The notes below the pieces were generated by a model that was not told where the DNA came from, did no database searches, and worked only from the letters and a program-made list of their open reading frames with translations. DNA of 64,000 nucleotides from Plectrocnemia conspersa (taxonomy: Eukaryota > Arthropoda > Insecta > Trichoptera > Polycentropodidae). Positions 1 to 10,790 of this stretch are shown here, piece by piece. The stretch lies in the NCBI GenBank assembly GCA_009617715.1, contig VTFK01000160.1:930001-994000 (forward strand), read 5' to 3'. Position 1 is the stretch's first letter. Each line of letters starts with the position of its first letter. The position numbers were made by a program, and so were the translations under genes.

Positions 1-1430
1 AACGTTCTAATCATTTTTGCTCTCTGCCAAAAAAACATACTGTGAGTTAAAAAAGCTACTATCGTATAACATTTTAATAATTATAAAGCAGTTTTAATAA
101 TTAAATCTGTAGTATACTTTAATATATATAAAAAAATATTTTATCAAGTTAGTTTTTTATTTCAAATTTATTATTAAGAATAATATTAAATATTTTTTTT
201 ATAAACTACTTGGTTAAATTTTTTTGCTAAACTATGTTCAAAAAATATTATTTTTTATACCAGTATTTTATTTACAATTCTAACTGCTCTAACTCTTCTG
301 ATTCTAACTTTTAGTAAATATTATTTTTATAATATATTATATTTGTTTATATCTATAATATCATATTTTTATCATTTCTTATACACTTCTTTATATTAAC
401 AATTTATGAACAAATTTTAATTAAAAAAAATGATTTTTTATTAATTTTTCAACAGAAAGTGGCAATTGATTATAAACGATTTACAAAAAAAACCCTCAAA
501 AAAAACGCGACAGACTTTTTAAAACCGAATTCATATTCACTGTAACTGCAACTGCTTATCCATTAGTTACCACAAAGCACTAATTATTGTACAATAGGCA
601 TTTTCTTCTTTTCGGTTTAAATACATGAAAAATATTCTTTATGAATTGAAGTAGCTCATTATAAAGAATTTAAAATACATTATATGGGCGAAAAAGCTTG
701 ATTTTAATCAATTATTACAATATTCATCCGCGAGATTAGGAAAATATAGGTGAACATATTCTGTAATGATCGATCTATTTATATTTATATAAAAATTACT
801 AATTCTGATCTCCTAGACTCGATAGAAATGGTAAAAGTCTAAGGGCAAAATGATATTTTAGCCAACCCAGGTCTTTCAGGTAAATAGGCAGCGACGTTTT
901 CCATTTTATAGTGATGGTGTTTAACATCTTCATGATTTTTCGTCGCATCTTCACGCATTGAGGCACCAAAAATTTAAATCTTTATCTTAGGTTATAATCA
1001 AGAAGCCACTACCATGATTTTGTTTTTTTATAATTTTATAAAAATAAATATTTTATTTATAAAACTTTAAGTCTACCACCGGAACCTGAACGCATAGTCT
1101 CTGGGTAATTAGTTTACACGGATTACACTTTTTCGACTTTATATTCTACAATATAGATATCATAATTTATTAAGGATTAATCAATACAACTCGTAAGTAA
1201 TGTAAGTTTAATATAAGTAATACTAATCTAATTTTTATATCTCCTTAATAAATATGTTTTTCATTTAAATTCATTTTTATTTTTTTCACTTTCTGTTGTA
1301 TATCATATTGATTAAATATTTTTTATCGATAAATAATTATAATATTTAGAGTTTATGCGTTAAGAATATTAAATGTAACTGTATAAATTAATAATATTAT
1401 CACAATGTTTAAAAAAAATGAATTATGGTC
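1..1430. other. AT-rich stretch, no gene seen
   Basis: Very AT-rich sequence with frequent A and T homopolymers. No reading frame, tandem repeat or inverted terminal structure that I can support. The only mixed-composition part is about 820-1130, which has no recognisable motif. Confidence 0.6.
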
Positions 1431-2050
1431 ACACTGCCGCTCTTATGTGCGATTGCGCTCATTCCAACGTCATACCATCATCTCTGTACACCAAAGAAAA
1501 TTTCACAGAAAAAAATACATGAATAGTTTTTCAGGAGGGAGGAAAAAATAAGCAACCCCGCCGTTTTCAAGTCTTTCCATGCACATAGGGTTAAGGGTGA
1601 CATAAAAGTGTCATCAGCTACCAGGTGCTTCTCATTACAACTCCCTTTTGTGTCGAACGTCGGCCAATCTGTAATCTGCTCCCTTTTGAAAAAACCTCAT
1701 TTTCCTTAAAATAGTTTGCAAAATATATATGTGTATATGATACACGTACATATAAATTCTAAAGGCCTGCCTGAAGGGTATTGAGCTTAGTTAAATATTT
1801 ACTCGCGTGACCCTCGGATGCATGTCATTTTCCAAGGCAATGGCTGGAAGGTTAATATTGATGAGCGAGTCTTCTTGTTTTGAATGATGTTTTATACGAG
1901 AAGGTGTATGCTGTATGAAGCTTGTTTGTTTTGCTTAAACGTGGCTTTTTATGTGTAAGCTATGACACAGAGAGGCTTTGACGCTGTGTTTTCAATGAAA
2001 ATTCATTACGAAAGCGGAAAAGCGACCTCTATGAGGTGCTTAAAGACTCA
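1431..2050. promoter_or_regulatory. GC-richer non-coding islands (two blocks)
   Basis: Two blocks (1431-1720 and 1765-2050) stand out from the surrounding AT-rich DNA by balanced composition and few homopolymers. The first has a purine run near 1535-1550 and a CpG-containing stretch near 1650-1670. Neither has an extended open frame. A conserved regulatory element is the likeliest reading, based on composition only. Confidence 0.3.
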
Positions 2051-3009
2051 CTAGTACTATTAATACTTTAAGTGTAATTATTGTAAAACATAATTACTAA
2101 CTTAAATTTAATTTTGTCACAAAAGTCAGAATAAATTGTTGTTATAGAATAATAGAGATTCTTACCAATATTGTCTTTGGTTTTGTATTATAATTAAGTC
2201 GGATTTTTTTAATATTGGATATTTTCCGAAAAATTCTATGGAATATTATTCTTTTTAATCCAAACCTTAACCTTAAAAGTAATATCTAATCAAATAAAAT
2301 TATTTATCTAAACAATATGACTTATATATAAATTAATTTATATAGAAAAGCTTTATTTATATAATTATTATTTATCCAAAAGCTTATTTAACAGAAGTTT
2401 ATTTAGTAAATAATATTTATTACATTTTAAAAATGTGTTTGGATTATTTTACATTAAAATTTAAGTTTTATTAATTGCAGAGTGTGTTAAGTGAGCTATA
2501 TTTCATACATAAAATTATATTTAAAAATTATCAAACATAAATATTAAAATTTGTCTGAAACTAATAAAGTGTCACGAGATTTTCACCTTGTTTCAATTTT
2601 ATTTTATTTAAACAATAAAGATATTAAATTTAGCTTTTTGCAGACTACATGAAAATGTCAAAATTATAAAGTATAATAAAGATTATATAACTTTGCAATT
2701 AAATAAATTGGTATATTAATTTTATACTGAATTAAATGTTATTCTATATAAAGCTCTTAAATTTATTAAATAGAATAGTTCAAAATTATTTAACTATACT
2801 TTGAGTGGCTTGCTTTTATAGGATATAAAAATTATTTGACAAAAAATTCTATTTCTCAACAAAAAAAACATATTAACATTATGATACAAGCTTTTTTTAT
2901 AATTTTAATAAAATATTCTAAAAATATGATAATAATAGAAAATAATCATTATTTTATTTAATATTCCTTTATATTTCATTATAGAGTTTTTAGTACTATA
3001 TTTAGCAAA
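2051..3009. other. AT-rich stretch, no gene seen
   Basis: Long A/T-dominated DNA between an island and the LINE relic. Continuing the minus-strand RT frame below 3010 gives AT-dominated, frequently stopped translation without RT motifs, so the retroelement fragment seems to end near 3010. Confidence 0.5.
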
Positions 3010-3225
3010 TCACTTTTTTATTAAATAACTAGGTATGTAGTTGTTAAAGTTTAAATTCCAGACTTTATTGAAAGCATTCGCTACATAGAGGAAAATAGCG
3101 ACGCGAACTTTATTCTCTTTTAAAGCTTGTTTAATACCGTCGGTTAGGCTATGCACTTGGTCTATTAATAGCTTGTTTCGTAATCCTATCTGATGAGTCA
3201 AATTATTTGTGTTTTTTAATTATCA
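3010..3225 (-). mobile_element. Jockey-type LINE RT fragment, N-terminal motifs
   Basis: Relic of a non-LTR retrotransposon reverse transcriptase. The minus-strand frame contains HQIGLRNK, matching the HQ.GFR motif near the start of jockey-superfamily RT domains. It is followed by QVHSLTDGIK and AIFLYVANAFNKVWN, the counterpart of the AFLDV.KAFD.VWH block that holds the first catalytic aspartate. Here that position reads FLYVANAFNKVW, so the usual D residues are Y and N and the domain is dead. The next residues, YLIK, fit the family, after which a stop appears. About 65 of the several hundred RT residues remain. It lies downstream, in minus-strand sense, of a fragment carrying later RT motifs, so it belongs to a second copy or a rearranged one. 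Family assignment rests on motif order, not on a search. Confidence 0.75.
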
Positions 3226-3591
3226 GTTTAATCTTTCAAAGTATTTTTTTACCCACTGAAGTGAAAAGAAAGTAAAAATAATGATGTAATTATTTTTAAA
3301 AAGTCAGAAAGCAACGTAATTTAAAATTATTATTACTGCTGGATTTATTTAATGTTTCTAATTTATAAACCATTAGCAACAAGGGTAATAAAATGATTAT
3401 TCTGCATAGAATAAGTATTATTAAAACTAAATATAGCTTGTAGATCTAATAATACATATATATATATATATATATACCTCTAAAAAAACCTATGAATTGG
3501 TTAGATTAAATTAGGTACGAAGTTAGAAAGTAGCATTAAATGTGTGAGTAATGTGAAATTATTTCACCTGATTGATTTATTTTAAACATTG
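3226..3591. other. Spacer between two LINE fragments
   Basis: AT-rich DNA between the C-terminal end of one LINE fragment and the N-terminal RT fragment of another. It contains a short TA microsatellite (3456-3476). If the upstream LINE kept its 3' UTR it should lie here, but I see no clear poly-A tail or boundary. Confidence 0.4.
3456..3476. repeat. (AT)n microsatellite
   Basis: Uninterrupted 21-nt alternating A/T tract inside the spacer between the two LINE fragments. Confidence 0.95.
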
Positions 3592-4200
3592 TTATGACTT
3601 ATTAGCAACTAAACCAATAAAATAAACGTTCTGGTTTACTGATATTTTTATTTTCTTAAAAAATGAAATTAGAAAATTTGATAAAAAATATGTAGAATAG
3701 TATGTGATTTTAATTCTGAAGTTTATAGCTTTGTTTTGCATGACTTGTAAATTAGAAAAAATGGTATTATTGGTGTTACTCCACACTAGACAGACATATG
3801 TTTCTAAATTAAAATTTTATTTTGTATAATAAGTGCGCTTTTTTTGATTATTAAATTTCGGTCTAAAAATCGCAATGGCGGCAAGCTATATTTATTAAAT
3901 TTGAGCTCGGAGTCCTGGTGTAAGCCTAGATATTAAACGATTGTTTTTCACTTTATTTAGAAGATGTGGTGGCAGAGTTTGTCTACGTTTTGTGAAAATA
4001 ATTGCTTCTGTTTTAATCCAGTTGATTCTAATTTTCCACCTCTCAAAAAAATTATTAAGGAATAAAAAAAATTGGTATAAGACTGTAAGCACTGTATCGT
4101 CAGCGTACTTTTATTTTTGGGCTATCGTTTGTATACAAAATAAAAAAGGCTGAAGACCCAAGAAAATATCCTTGAGGAACTCTTCAGCTGAAATTTTCCA
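3592..4200 (-). mobile_element. Jockey-type LINE RT fragment, catalytic core to C terminus
   Basis: Broken non-LTR retrotransposon RT, read right to left. RVPQGYFLG (4183 downward) matches the GVPQGS.LGP motif and is followed by FFILYTND, the LLYINDLP-like segment. YADDT (4107-4093) is the intact catalytic box, in a frame shifted from RVPQG, with a TAA two codons before it. The next frame gives NNFFERWKIRINWIKT, matching the W.i.iN..KT motif. YLGLHQDSELKFN (3932-3894) is the YLGV.LD..L.f block in yet another frame. VCLVWSNTNN and LQVMQNKAI (about 3800-3730) match the C-terminal YGC.vW and LQ..QNK.lR motifs. There are at least two frameshifts and two stops. The left end at 3592 is a frame stop, not a proven element end; the right end near 4200 is where recognisable protein similarity fades. 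Confidence 0.85.
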
Positions 4201-4285
4201 CGGGTTCGAGTTTGATTTTTGCAGAAACCAAATTATAATTTTAATTTTTCAATTTTTTTTAGAATACATAGGGTTTATTTTTTAT

Positions 4286-4344
4286 AATGACGGTATTTAA
4301 CGGATTGGGATTTGATAATTTCTAAATGACGGTATTTAACGGAT
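4286..4344. repeat. 20-bp direct repeat just upstream of the LINE fragment
   Basis: A perfect 20-bp sequence beginning AATGACGGTATTTAACGG occurs at 4286-4305 and again at 4325-4344, with 19 bp between. It sits about 90 bp beyond the right edge of the LINE relic. It may be a small tandem duplication or part of the element's degenerate upstream sequence. Confidence 0.9.
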
Positions 4345-5329
4345 GGGGCGATAACTATTTAGATTTGTAGGATACTTTTCGTGTTTTATTATGGAATGAA
4401 TTTTAGTAGTTTTCCTGTTAGGAAATACTCAAAATATAGGCAGACGTTAAAGATGTTTGTTAAGTAATGAATTAAGATGTCAGGAAGGTGTTATTTAAAC
4501 GCCAGGACTTCTTTTATTTTTCAAGTTTAATAACGTTTAAAATTTCCTATAAGCTTATTTTCAAATTTAATCCTAATCTACTGCAGATGCTCTTATTTTT
4601 TTATTAATCGATTTACTTCATTTTGAGTTTATGTGTTTAATTTTTTTAGTAAATTTGTGTAATACAGAAAAGGCGTCAATTTATATGTCTAACTCTGTTT
4701 TTAGTTTTTGTTACTTTCCGCATTTGAGAAAATCGTAAACGAGTTTTTGCTATTAAAATATTACCGATTTGTATTTAAAATAAACATCTGGCACAAACCC
4801 AACTTCTCAAGAAAAAACATTTCAATATACACATTGGGAAAGTTTTAAAATATAATTAAAACAACTTTCAAACTATACAATAGTACAGTATTTCTGAAAA
4901 CAAAAGCTTTGTTGATGATGAAGTTAAAACTCATTATAGTACTAAACATACACTTAAAGCAGCAAAAATGTTCCTGGAAATTATTTTATCATTAGAAAAT
5001 TTTGTTGTATAGTATCATAAATTTAAATCTGTTTTAGGTTAAAATATATGTCTAAGCAATGGAAGACAATTACAGTTATTTACAAGCTTTTTAAGAAACT
5101 TTTGTTCTTGAGCGTAGTGCTTATTAAAAAATCACTGTAAGAGCCATATTATTAATTATGTACTTTAGCAGTATTCATTTAAATATTTCGATTATTTTAT
5201 TTTATATATTTTAAATTTACAAACTTTTTAACCATCCCTAGTACCATCAAATTCAAACCTTCAAAAGATCTGTTCACTCAACACAACTCTTTCACATCCT
5301 TTCAGCTAAAAAAAAACATTAAAAATTAA
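4345..5329. other. AT-rich stretch, no gene seen
   Basis: No coding or repeat structure supported. Composition changes sharply at about 5330, where the CpG-rich block begins. Confidence 0.5.
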
Positions 5330-6025
5330 CACGCACGCTGTTCAACTTCAAAGTTGGCGCGAGCTTTCAGCGCCGCGCAGAAAGCTCTCCAAAGCTTTCA
5401 TTCAACCGCGCCTTTCGCACCACTCTCCGCCTTTGTCTCCAGCATTTTTCCAATCTGCGGTTTGTTTATTTTAATTTCGCGCGTGCATAGGTTACGTACA
5501 AGGGTTTAAAGTTTGGCAGGGTTCGAATCCAGGGGCGCAGCCGCTGCGCGCGCCTCCACATCGACCGACGTGGGGCGCACGCTCCGCCGATGGGAGTCTC
5601 GCGCCGGACGTCGGGGCGCCACGACGCCCCCGGCCGACGTTCGAACCGACGGTTGAACCACGCGTTAACTTTAACCGTCAGACGACGCGCGAAACGTTAA
5701 CCGTAACGCGAAACGTTCGAAAGCCCACATCTTCGATAGAAACGGAAGCTTCGACTGTATCGCTATATTTATAAAATAATATATTATACATATACAATGT
5801 TTTAAACGTATATCTGATAAGCCAAACAAACAGCCATGTGATTTGAATCGTAACCGGATTTGATCTTTTGTGCTTGTGATAAATCAAATAAATATATAAA
5901 TAGTGTTTCTAATCAATGTTTATGAGATGTTTTGTTTGTTATTTATGAAAAAAGTGTGTTTAAATAAATGTGAAAAGCAACTGTTGATCTTCTAAAAGAT
6001 AGTTCAAACAGAGACTTCGTATCAG
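5330..6025. promoter_or_regulatory. CpG-rich island, candidate promoter with non-coding first exon
   Basis: The most GC- and CpG-rich block in the window (5330-5725, densest 5520-5720), with sharp borders. It contains nested inverted and direct repeats: GGGGCG/CGCCCC around 5613-5630, GACGGTT/AACCGTC around 5648-5680, and an 11-bp direct repeat CGCGAAACGTT at 5688-5698 and 5707-5717. No long open frame crosses it on either strand. About 300 bp downstream on the plus strand, CAG followed by GTAATT at about 6025 is an acceptable splice donor. This suggests a plus-strand transcript with an untranslated first exon, but strand and transcription start are not proven. A stretch of satellite-like DNA is a less likely alternative. 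Confidence 0.4.
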
Positions 6026-6387
6026 GTAATTGTTTTGATTATATTCAATATAATTTGTAATCAAAACAGATTAAATTAAAATAAAAAAGTAATAAATAGG
6101 TTAGTTTTTATGCTTGGTAAATCCCGGTTAATAACTATATATAAATAATGCATACGATACTGAAAAAAAGATACATAAAAGTTTTGTTTTGTATGTATTT
6201 ATTATTTTACATTAACCTCTTATCAGATAATTGTTTTGATACTATTCAATACACTTATCGGTTAAATTAAATTGATCAAGTAAAACTAAAAACAAATTAA
6301 TTAAACCATTTCTTTCTAAATAATAAAGATACGTCCGTAAGCAAAATAAAATGTGTTATATAATATTTTAAATATTTTAGTGATCTT

Positions 6388-6470
<83 letters not shown>

Positions 6471-8039
6471 ATGTTATTGTTGTTGAATATAAAGTCCTTG
6501 GAAATATTGAATGGTATTAAGAAAATTCAGTCTCTCTTTTGAATTAAAGTTTACCAATATAGATAATGATAGATTTTTACGACCGATTGCGGTTGAGGAC
6601 AATTCTGACTAAAGGGTAGAGGAAAACTAACTTTTTGAAAAACGCGAAAAGTTCACCTAATATATTATATGGTTAAGAAACTTTCGCAGATTGCATCTTT
6701 ACACATTTATATACTCATAATTAGTTTTATAGACTACTAGAAGATAAATATTAATTTAGTTTTAAATGAAATCAATGGAAATTAATAATCTATTTTATAT
6801 ACGTGGCAATATATTACAATATCTCTTAAATTTTTTTATATACATAATACTTCACACTAATGATTCAGTGTCAAGCAGATATTTCACCACTATTATAAAT
6901 ATGATTTTTTGAATTAAATAAGTAAGAGTTTTGCCTTTTTTGAATAAAACTTTCGGCTATTGTAGTAATAAAAAACTATTGTTTTAATAGATTTTTTACT
7001 AAAATGTTTTTTGTTATAATAAATTTTATCAACTGTATGTCTGCATTTATATTTTGTTGATATTTGATAGTTTTTTTGCTTCAAAGGTGCAAATAACTGA
7101 TTTTTAATTGTAATTATTATGTTAAGTAAATTATTTTTAGTAGCATATTAGTAATTGATTGTAATATATAGTTTATATATATTGTTGTCATATGTTCCTT
7201 AAATTATTATAAAAAGCGAAGAACTATTTCATTTTTATTTATACATGTATTTATTGAAATATCTAATAGGAATATGTTTTTATAATATATAATATAATAA
7301 CATATAGTAGATTAGTTAAATGTGCAAACTATTGTACAACTATAGACCCATATGTTATGTGATTTCAATCAAAATGAAAAAATCTAGTAAAAAGCATTTA
7401 ATATACAAGTCTATATACGTATAGAGAAAAATATATTAGGAAAATATACATTTACTGTAAATTTTTTTATTGTAGTATGCCCATTAATTTTTTATTTTGC
7501 AATTAATAATGTTAATGTAGAAAGATTATTATTGCTTAAAAATTAAATATTAAAAATATAATAAAAAAAAAAAAAAATATAGATTAAGAGTTATAAAATA
7601 GGTTATATGTATAATGATAAATTTATTGGTACATATGCATATATTTATAAAAGTAGGATGTTTTTAAGCATGTCTTCTTTCATAATTAATTAAAAAAATA
7701 AATACAAATTTATTCGCATGTTGATAACAAGTCATAGTATATTAAATTGTTGCTTGTAAATTTAATACCGGACAATCTGCTATACATATTTTTGAAGATA
7801 TTGAAAAAAGTAATCCTTATTGCAAAAAATTATTATTACATCTAAAATCTTCCTGTTGTTATTTATTTGTAGGAATAAAGTAATTTGTTATGTGTAGCAA
7901 AAAAATGTTAAACTATTGTGTAATATCATTTAATTTTAGAGCACAGAAAAATAAAATTGTTTTACGACTGTTTTCTATGTATATAATACGATATTGTGTT
8001 TAAATTGTCAATACAAATTAAATGCGAATAATTTTAGAA
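6026..8039. other. AT-rich stretch with TA array, no gene seen
   Basis: Apart from the TA microsatellite (6391-6467) and a poly-A run near 7563-7577, this is featureless AT-rich DNA with no supported coding frame. Confidence 0.5.
6391..6467. repeat. (TA)n microsatellite, 77 nt
   Basis: Uninterrupted TA dinucleotide array of 77 nt. It is one of four clear TA arrays in the window and can form a cruciform. Confidence 0.98.
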
Positions 8040-9055
8040 CGATCAGACACTTAAGCTATTGGCAGCTTAGTTTTGAACTTATTGGTGTATTTGTACCGAC
8101 ACCTGGTATGTCTTAACCATAATCTGTATGATCCTTGATTACTTGTCGATTTCGTCGAGGTCAGCAATTAGGATTAGGATGATAACTACCCAAAAGTTAA
8201 TATTGTTATTAACAATATTATTTTGATATTTTCGCTGATGCATCGAAAAATATAGAATATAATGCTAATATATATAAATAAAAATAGCTCCTGTAAAGTG
8301 GATACTTAGTTGTGAAAAACTTCGTTGAAAAACGATCCTTCCCCTGAATAATCATTGTTCGAGACGATTCAATGAAACTCGAGATTTTACCTTCTTTTCA
8401 CCGTCAGCTGTCAGATTTTATAAGATCGTCTCCCTTTTGTGCTCATTCAGTGTCGATACACTCGACTCATTTTCCTTCTCAGGAGCGTCTTCATTTTCGC
8501 TTTTATGTGTTTGCACCTCGAAAAATCTTTTCGGATCGACGCTTTAATCTGTTAATAAATTTAACGCATTGAAAGCCGCTCGGATGTTTCTTAAGCGAGG
8601 TTCAACGTAAAAAAATGCTTCATTTTATTATTTTGTCGGTATTAAGCACCTAGAAACACGCTTATTTTATTTAGATATTATGATAAAACTTAGTACAATA
8701 TCAAAAAGGAAAATAAATGCTTGAAAACGGAACATATTGTTTCAAAACTCTTTGATGTTTATAAGCAGTTGATTTAACCGTGTACGCTCCAGAAAATATA
8801 TACTAACCGACACCCTTTATATTAATTTATTTACGGTGTTTTCAATATGATTATTCCATATCTACAAATTGTCGCCATTAATTAAAAGTTTATATAAATT
8901 TTGACGCTTCGAAGCCTTTGCAGTTTACATCAATTATCATTAATATCGCGACGTTTCACCGATGATGAATTATGTATTTAACCGTATCCATAATTCATCG
9001 AGCAGTCAAAATATTTTGTGGGGTCGACGAGTGGCAAAACGTTGTTTGAAGCGTA
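8040..9055. promoter_or_regulatory. Group of GC-richer non-coding islands
   Basis: Three blocks of mixed composition: 8040-8200, 8290-8600 and 8930-9055. The middle one holds a 66-codon plus-strand frame with no recognisable domain, which I treat as chance. The last contains CGACGTTTCACCGATGATG, next to AT-rich spacer. Likely regulatory by composition only. Confidence 0.3.
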
Positions 9056-10499
9056 TTAATATTTTTGTAAAGGTATTTGTTAAAAAAAATAGAAAATAAA
9101 TACAAATCTTACACATTTTCCTTTTAGAAAAAAAAAACAACATAAAAACTCAGATAATAAACCCAATTAAAACGTTATAATAATTTTATATACAAAATGT
9201 ATATTTATTTATAAAAGTTAAGACTTATTTTTAAGATCAAATAATTGTTTTTTTTTTCAAAATTATGGATAACGTTTTATCATATTTATTTTTGCATATT
9301 TTTAGTACCGATTTGTAACTGAAGATGAAAGATCAATAGTCTTTCATAAAACTTATACGATACATATGTCTAACAAATATTTAAATCTGAAATAATTTAA
9401 AAATAAACTTACACCTAACCCAAAAATATATTTTTTTAACGATATCAGAATGGCAGCCATATATTTATACATATATAGCTACCATTATAACACTCATATA
9501 TTTATAGTCGAAAAAATATATGACCCATCAAGTCCTATGACTATTGACGTATTTATGGTTGAATATTTATATTACCATCAGAGTCATACTAATTTATAAG
9601 CTAACTGTTTACTGTTCAAGATGGACTGATTCATTTTATGGTTCAGAGACATGATATTAACCTTGAACTTTATTATTTATTTTATAAGAAGAGTTTTAAT
9701 TGTTGGTCTGGCAATTAACTACTGTTGAGTAGTATAGATAAATTAGGTCATAAAAATCAGTACTTAATTTACAAACAGACTATGCCTTAAGTTAATTGAA
9801 TTAGTTTGTATTGTATTATATATACTATTCACTAATAATATCTATGTATATTTTCTGAAAGTGTAGGGGTTCAACCAGTTTAAGGTCATTGAAACAACCT
9901 TTTCAAATAGTATGAAAAATATATAACTAACTTGCTAAACAAAAGTCTTAACAATATCAGATAATACTCAATAACACAATTGTATAATAATTAGAGAACA
10001 GACCACATACCTGCTAGCACATCTGTCCAGTTATCCACTCATCAGATAAACTATCTATTTGTGCGTGAATAATGTGGGATAGACAATGCGTCTATTCTGC
10101 TTAAAAACCGCTATTGTCATCTACACATTGCAATAAAGATTTTCAAAAGTTATACTTCAAGGCGTTGTTGGTGAAATAATCAAACGATGCAATTGGTTTA
10201 CCAACATTTGCATCTGTTAATCGCCAGATCTGTCTCGAATCAGATGATTCGAGAGATTTTTAAAGAATAAAAGTTTAGTTAATTAGCTAAATTCGAGATT
10301 GCAACGTATGCTAATTTAAGTACTATTTATATGTTGAATTTTTTATACTATATATATTTTTTTTATTATTTTTCTATATAGTATCAAAAATGAAATTTTT
10401 AGGGCAGTCTTTCTAAAAGCGTATGTATATTGTATTTTATTCTCAAATACAGCATAAAAACTTTTATCTCATATAAAATATGAATCAATCCCGAAAAAA
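9056..10499. other. AT-rich stretch, no gene seen
   Basis: No supported feature. Composition is more balanced around 9850-10260, but no motif or frame is convincing there. Confidence 0.5.
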
Positions 10500-10790
10500 A
10501 TAAAATGGCGACCGGTCGATTTTCTCATCGCTGGCGCGAGATTTTTATTGTGCTTTTTTATTGAAATGTTGCGGGTAAACGCACGGGTCCGGTACTTAAT
10601 CCGCAAGCCCTAACCTCCGAATGTATAAAACGGATATTGGCGATTTCAGCCCTTTGCGAGACAGACCGTTCAGAAATTGGACGGTAATGGTATTTTTAAT
10701 GCCATTAGCCTAGTTCCGGATTATCGTGTATCAATACCAGATCCCTACACTCTTAGAGTCTGAATGATTGACGGCAATCTACACAGTTCA
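10500..10790. promoter_or_regulatory. GC-richer non-coding island with paired TTTATTG motifs
   Basis: Balanced-composition block with many CpGs. Two copies of TTTATTG (10544-10550 and 10557-10563), a caudal/posterior-Hox-like core, lie 13 bp apart. No coding frame. Regulatory function is inferred; the motif is short and T-rich, so chance occurrence is possible. Confidence 0.35.

Noticed and set aside
5515..5535. B-box-like GGTTCGAATCC suggesting a tRNA gene
   Set aside because: The T stem does not pair properly, and no anticodon arm or acceptor stem was found around it.
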